DNA of 9,047 nt from Patescibacteria group bacterium (GTDB lineage Bacteria; Patescibacteriota; JACMRA01): positions 1 through 9,047 of the forward strand of contig JAOZKL010000033.1 in the NCBI GenBank assembly GCA_029935375.1. The letters are read 5' to 3'. The notes below the pieces were generated by a model. It had not been told where the DNA came from. It was given only the letters and a program-made list of their open reading frames with translations, and did no database searches. How positions within the stretch are numbered: position 1 is the first letter of the stretch; the number at the start of each line of letters is the position of its first letter. Shown here piece after piece: positions 1 to 6,561 of the stretch. The position numbers were made by a program, and so were the translations under genes.

Positions 1-1050
1 GAGAGTTAAAGACACTCCAGATAAAGGCTGTTCAGTAATTGCATCTAATACAAGAATTGTTACAGCTTCTATCTCACGCAAAGTAATTGTGTTCAATGTA
101 TTTTGACCAGGCTTAATTAAATATTTTGTAGAAAAATCTTTGTAAAAAGAAGATTCTAATACAATCTCAACCTCTCCCAAATCTATACCATCTATTTCAA
201 AAAAACCATTTTCATCTATACTGATATCATTATCACCTATAGTTAGCTTTAATTTTGAAACATTAATCGAATCTCCTTCGAATTGTAATTGTCCATTAAA
301 AGATGCATAATCATCTAATTCTAGTTTAAAATTTTGTTCAGTAGTAAAGAACCAGCCAATTTTCACATCTTCAACCCTAGATATATAACCATCTGCAGAG
401 AGTTTAACTTTATATTCTCCTTGACTCATATTATAAAAGCTAAACTTACCATCGTCACCTGTCTTCACAGTGTCTTCCAAAACAGTAATAGAAGCTCCTG
501 CAATAATAGAGCTATCTGGACCAGTAACAAACCCTTCAAAATCCACAGAAAGAAGCTTTTCATCCCAACCCATTAGAAAGGTTGTTAAAGTAAGAGCGAA
601 GAGGATAAGGCTAGATATAGCAACGGCAATCCATAATTTAACTTTACTAACCACTCCTTTGTCAGATTTTAATACTCTCTTCTTTTTAGGTGGTTTTTGA
701 CTTTTTTTTGATTCCTTATCACTAATTTTAAAGTTTTTTTCTTGCAACACAGGTCTAGTTAACACACGCGGAGTACCATGCTTGATTTTATCAGTATCAT
801 CCAGCCCTTCTATTACACTATCATCGGATGAAACACCACTAAAACTATCTAACAAACCATCTACAGAACTTTTTCCACCAAGCCCTTGAAGAGGTTTTTG
901 TGTAAAATCTTGAAGTTGATTATCTGAATTTGAAACATCTGAATCACTTGTTTTTGATGTATCAATACCCTTATCAATACCTATAGAATCAGACAAATTG
1001 ATTTCAGCTGCTTTATTCTTACCTAATAACCCATCTATAAATGATGACAT
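1..1050 (-). CDS. Membrane-anchored protein with tandem carboxypeptidase-regulatory-like domains (C-terminus cut by window edge)
   Basis: The reading frame is open from an ATG at 1050 down to position 1, giving 350 residues without a stop, so the C-terminus lies outside the window. Residues 1-138 look disordered and cytoplasmic: rich in S, D, N and K, ending in a strongly basic patch (about 113-138). One transmembrane helix follows at about 139-160, and the positive-inside rule puts the rest outside the cell. Residues 171-245 resemble a CarboxypepD_reg/CNA-B-type beta sandwich, with the pattern 'G.V..P....I.GA.I.V....V.TGDDGKF.F.....GEY.V..SADGY'. A second, more diverged copy spans about 250-325, and a third begins near 329 ('VLDAITEQPLSGVSLTL'). 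Such domains usually act as structural or adhesive stalks. The tail holds a repeated motif (SSFIDGLLGK at 2-11, SSVDGLLDSF at 61-70). The exact role is unknown; a surface stalk or an envelope-linked scaffold are both possible. A consensus promoter lies directly upstream and there is no Shine-Dalgarno site. Confidence 0.8.
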   Translation of the reverse strand, partial: MSSFIDGLLGKNKAAEINLSDSIGIDKGIDTSKTSDSDVSNSDNQLQDFTQKPLQGLGGKSSVDGLLDSFSGVSSDDSVIEGLDDTDKIKHGTPRVLTRPVLQEKNFKISDKESKKSQKPPKKKRVLKSDKGVVSKVKLWIAVAISSLILFALTLTTFLMGWDEKLLSVDFEGFVTGPDSSIIAGASITVLEDTVKTGDDGKFSFYNMSQGEYKVKLSADGYISRVEDVKIGWFFTTEQNFKLELDDYASFNGQLQFEGDSINVSKLKLTIGDNDISIDENGFFEIDGIDLGEVEIVLESSFYKDFSTKYLIKPGQNTLNTITLREIEAVTILVLDAITEQPLSGVSLTL

Positions 1051-1070
1051 ATTGCTACTATAACATAGTA

Positions 1071-1099
1071 ATTATACACAACTCTACACGAATTGTCAA
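1071..1099 (-). promoter_or_regulatory. Consensus sigma70-type promoter of the minus-strand membrane-protein gene
   Basis: On the minus strand, TTGACA lies at 1099-1094 and TATAAT at 1076-1071, with a 17-bp spacer: a perfect consensus match. The expected transcription start is near 1064, leaving a leader of only about 14 nt before the ATG at 1050, with no purine-rich Shine-Dalgarno sequence in it. Confidence 0.85.
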
Positions 1100-1126
1100 A
1101 GAGTTTTTAATACGAATACATCCCAA

Positions 1127-1156
1127 TTGACAAGAAAAGAAAAACCTGAATATATA
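1127..1156 (+). promoter_or_regulatory. Promoter of the DnaE C-terminal-like gene
   Basis: TTGACA at 1127-1132 is followed after 18 bp by TATATA at 1151-1156. The expected start is near 1163, about 5 nt before the ATG at 1168. It is divergent from the minus-strand promoter at 1071-1099; the two -35 boxes form a 7-bp inverted repeat 27 bp apart. The short gap could allow coordinated control, but no separate operator is visible. Confidence 0.7.
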
Positions 1157-1167
1157 TAACATATATT

Positions 1168-2133
1168 ATGTCAGATACAGTCGACCAAAAAATAAATAAA
1201 TTTGTACAGATCAGGTCGTTCCTTGCTGATAACATACCAATAATATTAGAAAATATAAAAGTAAGAAAAGAGGCTAATAAAATAAACAGTGAAGATCTTT
1301 TTGGCGACACAAGTTCCACAAAAACAAACACTATTAAATGGAATGTAAATTACAATAAAAAAAATCTATTAGATGTATTAATTGCTGAAAAAGAGAGCTT
1401 AGGTCTTTATGTATCTGGTAATCCATTAGAGAGGTATCAAAAGATTTTACAGTGGGTTAGAGAAACAGCTGGTCAAGATGATGTGCATTTAATATTAATT
1501 GATAAAGTTAAAAAAATATTTACGAAGGCAAATAAGATGATGTTTGCTTTGCAGATTTCAACTCCAAATCCAGAAGAACAGTTAGAAGGTATCATTTTTC
1601 CAAAAAATGCAATAAACCTATCACCAAAACTAGAAGAAAAGAAGATGTTCTGGGTAAAAGCAAATATACTCAAAAATAAGAAAAAGAAAGAAGAAGGTAG
1701 CGAGCTAGATAAAAATGATGGTATGCAAGAATATATAGAAATGCCAAAATTAGCAATTAGCAATCTTATCAAGTTCGACAAAGGTGCTGGAGAATTATTT
1801 ATAAATGATGAAATAAAACTTCCCATCCGTAGAGAAGAGGCTCTGAAAAACATTGATTGGGACTACTTGGAACACAATCCAAAATCATTAAATCAAATGT
1901 TAGCTGGAGATGGCAAAACACTAGAAACATCAAAAATCTCTAATATTAAGATACCTAAAGATATTGGCAAAGAAAAGCTTAAAAAAATAAAATTATTATT
2001 AAAAAAAGAGGCGGAGGCGGGATTAGAAGAAATCTCAATCCAAATTGAAACTGCAAATGGATGGAAATCAGTAAAAGGAACCTTTTGGGTTAATATACAA
2101 ACAATAAAAAATATAATAACATCAGCTAACTAA
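1168..2133 (+). CDS. Stand-alone protein homologous to the C-terminal region of DNA polymerase III alpha (DnaE)
   Basis: The 321-residue product matches only the last third of DnaE. Residues 15-46 (R.FLADN....LE....K.....SEDLFGD) match the stretch after the DnaE helix-hairpin-helix region. SEDLF (41-45) sits where DnaE carries its beta-clamp motif (QADMF in E. coli, QxSLF elsewhere), with Gln replaced by Ser. Residues 67-90 carry the DnaE signature 'LL..EKE.LGLY.SGNPLERY' (usually SGHPL). Residues 107-215 look like the OB fold, with a lysine-rich insertion near 169-183. Residues 256-315 resemble the tau-binding C-terminal domain. The PHP, palm, thumb and fingers domains are absent, so it cannot polymerise DNA alone. 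An in-frame stop at 1147-1149 excludes upstream extension. It has its own promoter and a terminator 7 nt past the stop. It may be the C-terminal half of a split dnaE or a paralogue acting as a clamp, ssDNA or tau adaptor. Assignment is from remembered motifs. Confidence 0.82.
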   Translation: MSDTVDQKINKFVQIRSFLADNIPIILENIKVRKEANKINSEDLFGDTSSTKTNTIKWNVNYNKKNLLDVLIAEKESLGLYVSGNPLERYQKILQWVRETAGQDDVHLILIDKVKKIFTKANKMMFALQISTPNPEEQLEGIIFPKNAINLSPKLEEKKMFWVKANILKNKKKKEEGSELDKNDGMQEYIEMPKLAISNLIKFDKGAGELFINDEIKLPIRREEALKNIDWDYLEHNPKSLNQMLAGDGKTLETSKISNIKIPKDIGKEKLKKIKLLLKKEAEAGLEEISIQIETANGWKSVKGTFWVNIQTIKNIITSAN

Positions 2134-2157
2134 AAAATAACCCCTCAAAAGAGGGGT
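2132..2157. terminator. Bidirectional intrinsic terminator between convergent genes
   Basis: A 7-bp stem (2140-2146 with 2151-2157, ACCCCTC/GAGGGGT) closes an AAAA loop. On the minus strand the stem is followed by a T-rich run including six T (positions 2137-2132), so it is a good terminator for the HU gene 27 nt downstream of its stop. On the plus strand it starts 7 nt after the DnaE-like gene's stop, but the T run is weaker there (TGTTTAAATT). Confidence 0.85.
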
Positions 2158-2183
2158 GTTTAAATTACTTATTTATAGAGTAA

Positions 2184-2477
2184 TTATTTCTTAACAGCTT
2201 CTTTCAAAGTCTTTCCAACTTTGTATGCAACAGATGTTGATTCAGCGATCTGAATTGGTTCACCTGTCTTAGGGTTAACACCTTTACGAGCAGCACGAGT
2301 AACAACTCTAAATACACCAAAACCTGTAATGTTTACATCGTAACCACTAACTAGTTTGTCAGTAACAACAGTAATGAAACCATTTAGAAAACGTTCAGCC
2401 TGTGCCTTAGAAACATCAAGCTCTTGCCCTAGAGCTTCGATAAGCTCTGTCCTATTTACTTTATTCTTATTAGCCAT
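2184..2477 (-). CDS. HU/IHF-family histone-like DNA-binding protein
   Basis: The 97-residue product has the usual HU length. It opens with the dimerisation helices (NRTELIEALGQELDVSKAQAERFLNGF, about 8-34). The beta-saddle signature GFGVF follows at 52-56, then the DNA-binding arm around 61-80 (RAARKGVNPKTGEPIQI) containing the intercalating proline in NPKTG, and a C-terminal helix (VAYKVGKTLKEAVKK). HU dimers bend and compact DNA and assist replication and recombination. I chose the ATG at 2477 rather than an in-frame ATG at 2591, because homology begins at MANKNKVNRTEL, the extra 38 residues look nothing like HU, and a TTGACA promoter lies between the two. The gene is monocistronic: an upstream terminator separates it from the RND gene and its own lies at 2132-2157. 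HU and IHF subunits cannot be told apart with confidence by eye. Confidence 0.95.
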   Translation of the reverse strand: MANKNKVNRTELIEALGQELDVSKAQAERFLNGFITVVTDKLVSGYDVNITGFGVFRVVTRAARKGVNPKTGEPIQIAESTSVAYKVGKTLKEAVKK

Positions 2478-2487
2478 AGCAAATATA

Positions 2488-2516
2488 AATATCAAACAAA
2501 AAATATGTTTTGTCAA
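2488..2516 (-). promoter_or_regulatory. Promoter of the HU gene
   Basis: On the minus strand, TTGACA at 2516-2511 is followed after 17 bp by a weaker -10, GATATT (2493-2488). The expected start is near 2481, about 4 nt before the ATG at 2477, so the message would be almost leaderless. A further TATAAT on the same strand at 2544-2539 has no good -35 partner and may or may not be a second promoter. Confidence 0.6.
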
Positions 2517-2555
2517 GTAAAAAAAGCAGTTTTCTCGTATTATAACGGGCTTTGC

Positions 2556-2589
2556 GTCTATAGTATTACTAGTTTTAGTAATCACAGAC
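2556..2589. repeat. Imperfect 34-nt inverted repeat upstream of the HU gene
   Basis: A perfect 7-bp inner stem (ATTACTA at 2565-2571 with TAGTAAT at 2576-2582) encloses a GTTT loop. It is extended by an outer GTCT/AGAC pairing (2556-2559 with 2586-2589) across a small asymmetric internal loop. No T run follows on either strand, so it is not an intrinsic terminator. It could be an operator for the HU gene or a structured RNA element; its function is unknown. Confidence 0.45.
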
Positions 2590-2626
2590 AATTATAATCA
2601 CATTAAAAAACCTCTATTTAATCAAG

Positions 2627-2651
2627 AAAAAGCAGGTCTATATTGACCTGC
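2627..2651 (-). terminator. Intrinsic terminator of the MarR-RND operon
   Basis: A perfect 7-bp stem, GCAGGTC/GACCTGC (2632-2638 with 2645-2651), closes a 6-nt loop. On the minus strand it is followed by five T (2631-2627) and then CTT. It lies 28 nt past the RND stop codon, marking the end of the operon and separating it from HU. Confidence 0.88.
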
Positions 2652-2678
2652 AATTTACTAAAGAAGTCTCAAAGAAAC

Positions 2679-5600
2679 CTAGTGTTTTCCATAAACCCTC
2701 TCTACGTACCTTTCTCTGTGTTTTGTTTTAAACATAGCATCGATAGGAGTCAAAACAGCATTTTTCCAGAAACTACAACCAATACTATAAACTATAGGAA
2801 CTACGAACAGTGTGCCAATAGTTGCAAACAACAAACCAGCGGTTAATGTTACACCTATGCCCGTCCAGAACGGATCAGCGATCGTCAATGGTAATATACC
2901 AAGGATTGTTGTCATAGTTGTAGATAAGATTGGTTTAAACCTTAGATACACAGCCTCAGAGATGATATCTGAAAGCTTATCCTCAGGCCTATCTCTTCGT
3001 AATATATTAAGAGTATCTATAAACACAATAGCATCATTAACAGCAATACCTATAAGAGCTGTCATACCAAGGCCAGAAACCATAGTTATTGCCTCATCGA
3101 ATATGAACAATCCTGGGAAAACTCCAGCGAATGCCATAACAACAGATAACATGATAAGAGCTGGTTTTGCATAAGAGTTAAACTGGTTAACAAGCACTAT
3201 ATACACAATAACTACAGCCAACAAAGATACAAAAATCAACTTATTCATATCACTACTCATGTCAACTTCAGATCCGCCAAACACAACGCTTGACTCATCG
3301 TGAATACCGAACTCTTTCAGCTTTGTATCCCCATCTTTAAGCATCAACGATCCGCTTGAATCTTTTTCCAAGCCAAGGTATTCTTCAATACTTTCTTGGA
3401 ACTTTACAATATCCTCATCCTCATCTAAGTCAATACTGATCTCTACAACACGATCACCATCAATACGAGAAATTCTATTAAGACTCTTAACTTCCTTTAT
3501 ATCTGCGACCTCTGATAATTTAGAAGACTGCCCATCTACAACAAGATTACGCAAATCCTCTGTTGAGTCTCTATCCTCTTCTTTGAAACCAAGGAACAGT
3601 CTATCTGACACGCCATCTTCCCTAACAACGATCGAACCAATCTCACTAGGAACTATAGTTTGTCTAACAGCACTAGCAACTTGCATATTATTAAGCTGTT
3701 TTCCTATTAAGCTGTCTAGATTGAAATCTACCTGGACAGAAGAAACAAGGTTAGTTTCAAAACTATTCACAGTTTTCTGAACACCTTCTTTAGAGTTTAT
3801 AAACTCAACTAGATCAGCAGAAATCAAATCCAAAGTATCTAAGTCTTTGTCTTTAACCTCGATAACGATATCATACTCAGATTGTGGAGGACCATTCCCG
3901 CCAGAAGAGGCTTTTATATCAAGACCTTCATATTGACTCTCTATCGCAAGAATATCTTTTTCTAACTCATCACTTATTTCAAATATAGTTATATCGTCCT
4001 CTCTTTGTGTTGGCTCTGTAAAGGTAGTATAATACTGCCCATCCATATAGAACATTGACTGGAAGTGTGGAAGATCTATAATTTTATTGCCTAGTTTAGA
4101 TATGACTTCTTTTTTTGTCTCAAGAGTTGTACCAGTTGGAAAATCAGAATTAATAGTCATAATAGAACCATCAATACCAGTCGGCATCTGACTTCCATCT
4201 ACCTTACCAGCAAAGCTGAATCCAGCACCGATAACAATAATAGTAACTACTAATATAAGAGCACGCGCCAATGAACTGCCAAGAGCTTTTTTGATCATTT
4301 TTTTGTATGAAATAGCCAAGTCATTCATAGCCTTTTGCCCATAAAACACAATAGCTGGGATAATCAAGAGTTTTTGCCATTTTGCCAGCTTTTCAGTTTT
4401 CACTTCTTTATTTTCTTTTAATAACCACTTACCAAATAAAGGGGTAACTGTTAATGCTAGGAAATAAGATGCAAACAACATTATGATAATTGTAAACGGA
4501 ATATATTTCAAAAATTCTCCCATTATACCATCTATACCAAAACCAAATGCAGCAAATACGACAACAGTAGTAACTGTAGCGGACGTTACAGCTGGAGCAA
4601 ATGTTTTGATGGCTGACAAAACGGCTTCGGTTTTCTTTTTGCCTTTTTCTAGTTCTTGTGCTATACCCTCGACTATAACTATGGCATTATCTACCAACAC
4701 ACCAAGAGCAACTATCATTCCAAACAGAGTTAAGATATTAATAGTCCAACCTAATTGCCACAAAACAGCAAGTGTTATCAAGAACACAAGTGGTAAGATT
4801 GTAGAAACCACAACAGCTGCACGGAAATTTATGAAAAATAACAATATAACAATTATTAGAATAAGACCAATAAGAGCATTAGAAAGCAAAGTACTAATCT
4901 GCCTTTCCACTTCTGGAGCACTATCCATTAAAATTGCAATCTCAATATCATTTGGGATTATATTTTTCTCGTGAAGACTACTTATAGCATCTTTAACGGA
5001 ATCTGATATTCGGATAGAATCTCCATTATCAGTTTTACTAACAAGCAAATAAACAGACTCAGTAAACTTTGAATCGTCGCCATCAACATACCCAGCATAT
5101 GTGATTGACTCATTATCTATTGGAGATCTTTTTATCTCTGCTATATCAGACAATTTTAAAGGCCCAACTGCAATATTTCTCACATCTTCCAGTGTAGTTA
5201 CTGGCGCATTTATCACTATCGCCTTGTATAATCCATCATCCGCTTTTACACTTCCACCAGGGACAGATGATATGTTAGACTGAACAATCCCAGATATCAT
5301 ATCATAGCTTAATCCAAACTCATTAAGGGATTCTGAATCCAAGAGTATGTCAATCTCGAATTCATCTGAAGGACTAATATCTACTCCCTTTATCTCATCT
5401 GATGATGATTCAACCTCGTTTGAAACAGCTGATGCATATAACAACAAATCATTTGTAGTATAATCACCAGAACTAACAATTCCAAGGGCCATTGTAGGAC
5501 CAGTAGCCTCTATAACTGTTACTGTTACTTCTACTTCACTCGGCAATCCCTCCTTTGAAATCCCATTAGAGATCTCCCCTGCTCTTTTAGACATCTTGCT

Positions 5601-5942
5601 TTTCTCAAAGGTGTCCATGGATACTAATAAACTACCGAAACTATCTCCGGCAGTTGATCGTATTTTTGCAACATCTTCAATATCTCTCACAACCCTCTCC
5701 ATAGGAACAACAACCTGCTGTTCTATATCACCAGCAGATGCACCAGGATATATAGCAACTACACTAATATAGTTAGTTGGGATGGTAGGAAAGTCCTGCC
5801 TCTGATTATTACTAATACCCATTACACCGACCATGAGAGACGCTATTATTAAAATAATCGTAACCCTCCAATTCTTTAGAAAATAACCACTCCACTTCGT
5901 AAAAAAAGAGGGGTTGTCATCAACCTTATTTATTTTAGACAT
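2679..5942 (-). CDS. RND-superfamily efflux transporter (AcrB/HAE-like)
   Basis: The 1087-residue product has full RND length and two-fold architecture. TM1 is at about 26-43, followed by a first periplasmic-type porter region with 'YPGASAGDIEQQVVVPME' (65-82). TM2-TM6 lie at about 353-503, then a cytoplasmic link; TM7 at about 560-577; a second porter region (about 580-897); and TM8-TM12 (about 900-1055). TM4 carries LGVLVDNAIVIVE with D418-N419 where AcrB has D407-D408. TM10 carries GIAVNDAIVFID, so N969 falls where AcrB has the proton-relay lysine 940; related variants occur in other RND branches. It presumably uses an ion gradient to export hydrophobic compounds, but the substrate cannot be read from sequence. 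It is the second gene of an operon, 12 nt after the MarR gene, with no Shine-Dalgarno site in the gap. No membrane-fusion or outer-membrane partner is in the window. It ends with TAG and a terminator follows. Confidence 0.93.
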   Translation of the reverse strand: MSKINKVDDNPSFFTKWSGYFLKNWRVTIILIIASLMVGVMGISNNQRQDFPTIPTNYISVVAIYPGASAGDIEQQVVVPMERVVRDIEDVAKIRSTAGDSFGSLLVSMDTFEKSKMSKRAGEISNGISKEGLPSEVEVTVTVIEATGPTMALGIVSSGDYTTNDLLLYASAVSNEVESSSDEIKGVDISPSDEFEIDILLDSESLNEFGLSYDMISGIVQSNISSVPGGSVKADDGLYKAIVINAPVTTLEDVRNIAVGPLKLSDIAEIKRSPIDNESITYAGYVDGDDSKFTESVYLLVSKTDNGDSIRISDSVKDAISSLHEKNIIPNDIEIAILMDSAPEVERQISTLLSNALIGLILIIVILLFFINFRAAVVVSTILPLVFLITLAVLWQLGWTINILTLFGMIVALGVLVDNAIVIVEGIAQELEKGKKKTEAVLSAIKTFAPAVTSATVTTVVVFAAFGFGIDGIMGEFLKYIPFTIIIMLFASYFLALTVTPLFGKWLLKENKEVKTEKLAKWQKLLIIPAIVFYGQKAMNDLAISYKKMIKKALGSSLARALILVVTIIVIGAGFSFAGKVDGSQMPTGIDGSIMTINSDFPTGTTLETKKEVISKLGNKIIDLPHFQSMFYMDGQYYTTFTEPTQREDDITIFEISDELEKDILAIESQYEGLDIKASSGGNGPPQSEYDIVIEVKDKDLDTLDLISADLVEFINSKEGVQKTVNSFETNLVSSVQVDFNLDSLIGKQLNNMQVASAVRQTIVPSEIGSIVVREDGVSDRLFLGFKEEDRDSTEDLRNLVVDGQSSKLSEVADIKEVKSLNRISRIDGDRVVEISIDLDEDEDIVKFQESIEEYLGLEKDSSGSLMLKDGDTKLKEFGIHDESSVVFGGSEVDMSSDMNKLIFVSLLAVVIVYIVLVNQFNSYAKPALIMLSVVMAFAGVFPGLFIFDEAITMVSGLGMTALIGIAVNDAIVFIDTLNILRRDRPEDKLSDIISEAVYLRFKPILSTTMTTILGILPLTIADPFWTGIGVTLTAGLLFATIGTLFVVPIVYSIGCSFWKNAVLTPIDAMFKTKHRERYVERVYGKH

Positions 5943-5954
5943 TATATAAAAATT

Positions 5955-6413
5955 TTACTTGTTTTCTACCTTTTGAAAAATGTTATGGATTAAAACATCA
6001 ATACTTTTGTTCATCTGATCTACATCACTCTTGGGCAACTCCTCCAAAAGAACGTTATTCAAATCTTTCAACATAATATGAGCTTTATCCAAAACCCTCT
6101 TTCCTCCATTAGTCAGCTTTAATACATGACGACGACGATCAGCCTTGTCTACTGTACGCAGAACAAAATTAGTGTCTTCAAGAATCTTGACCTGCCTACT
6201 AACGGCAGATTCTGTATGATTCAGGTGATAAGACACATCTTTTTGCGAAACATTAGAACACTCACCAATCATCATCATTACCATAAATTGTGACAATGAA
6301 ATATTTAACTTTTTACGCAGTTGATTATCAGCAAACTTATCCGCAAGTATAGTCAAAGCATGTATCTTATAGACAAATATATTAGAAAAAGAGTTTGATG
6401 AGCAAGAACGCAT
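5955..6413 (-). CDS. MarR-family transcriptional regulator
   Basis: The 152-residue product has the normal MarR length. N- and C-terminal helices (about 11-35 and 112-148) would form the dimer interface around a winged helix-turn-helix. The HTH is at about 54-80 (VSQKDVSYHLNHTESAVSRQVKILE). The wing shows the family signature D..DRR...L.LT..G at 89-104 (KADRRRHVLKLTNGGK). MarR proteins are usually repressors released by small phenolic or oxidising ligands. It is transcribed just ahead of the RND transporter (12-nt gap), so it most likely controls efflux and its own expression. A near-palindrome overlapping the -35 box (6448-6461) is a candidate operator. Cysteines at residues 4 and 52 exist, but nothing shows redox sensing. 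The ATG at 6413 is supported by promoter spacing; there is no Shine-Dalgarno site. Confidence 0.93.
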   Translation of the reverse strand: MRSCSSNSFSNIFVYKIHALTILADKFADNQLRKKLNISLSQFMVMMMIGECSNVSQKDVSYHLNHTESAVSRQVKILEDTNFVLRTVDKADRRRHVLKLTNGGKRVLDKAHIMLKDLNNVLLEELPKSDVDQMNKSIDVLIHNIFQKVENK

Positions 6414-6431
6414 AATAAAATTACAAGAAAT

Positions 6432-6460
6432 AAACTAGCAAAAAATACTTAACATGTCAA
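6432..6460 (-). promoter_or_regulatory. Promoter of the MarR-RND operon
   Basis: On the minus strand, TTGACA at 6460-6455 is followed after 17 bp by TAGTTT (6437-6432), a poor -10 but preceded by TGC, which gives an extended -10 (TGn). The expected start is near 6425, leaving a leader of about 12 nt before the ATG at 6413. Confidence 0.6.
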
Positions 6461-6461
6461 G
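6448..6461. promoter_or_regulatory. Candidate MarR operator (imperfect palindrome over the -35 box)
   Basis: CTTAACATGTCAAG is a 14-bp near-palindrome in which six of seven pairs match. It covers the -35 hexamer of the MarR-RND promoter. MarR dimers typically bind palindromes of about this size over their own promoter, so it is a plausible autoregulatory site. It may also be partly a by-product of the TTGACA box. Confidence 0.4.
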
Positions 6462-6526
6462 GGCTTTGTTTTTTTAGTTATAAAGTGAACCAATGAAGGC
6501 TGTACAATTTTCAATAACAATCTCTG

Positions 6527-6555
6527 TTGACAAATATATCAAAAATTAATATAAT
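6527..6555 (+). promoter_or_regulatory. Perfect consensus promoter giving a leaderless SWIM-protein mRNA
   Basis: TTGACA at 6527-6532 and TATAAT at 6550-6555 are separated by exactly 17 bp. Seven bases past the -10 box is position 6562, the A of the ATG. The transcript should begin at or within a base or two of the start codon, which is the clearest leaderless arrangement in the window. Confidence 0.88.
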
Positions 6556-6561
6556 CTAATA

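Noticed and set aside
1168..1300. Split-intein explanation for the DnaE C-terminal piece, as in cyanobacterial DnaE
   Set aside because: The N-terminus goes directly into DnaE-like sequence. There is no intein C-terminal segment ending in HN or AN followed by a Cys or Ser extein residue, and only about 14 residues precede the homology.
1473..1853. Minus-strand open frame of 126 codons opposite the DnaE-like gene, plus the one at 1107-1331
   Set aside because: Phe/Ser-rich translations that are the complement of Lys/Glu-rich codons on the real strand; antisense shadows.
2478..2591. Longer HU product starting at the in-frame ATG at 2591 (135 residues)
   Set aside because: The extra 38 residues lack HU similarity and run through the TTGACA promoter; homology and promoter spacing both support the ATG at 2477.
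2520..2600. Small RNA on the minus strand from the TATAAT at 2596-2591, ending at the T-run near 2525-2519
   Set aside because: No convincing -35 lies at the right distance, and the stem before the T-run is weak; the hairpin itself is reported separately.
4483..4974. Plus-strand 163-codon open frame inside the RND gene, and similar frames at 2643-3174, 3583-3780 and 5101-5283
   Set aside because: They lie antisense to a convincing 1087-residue RND protein, have low-complexity composition without a recognisable domain, and lack promoters or start contexts.
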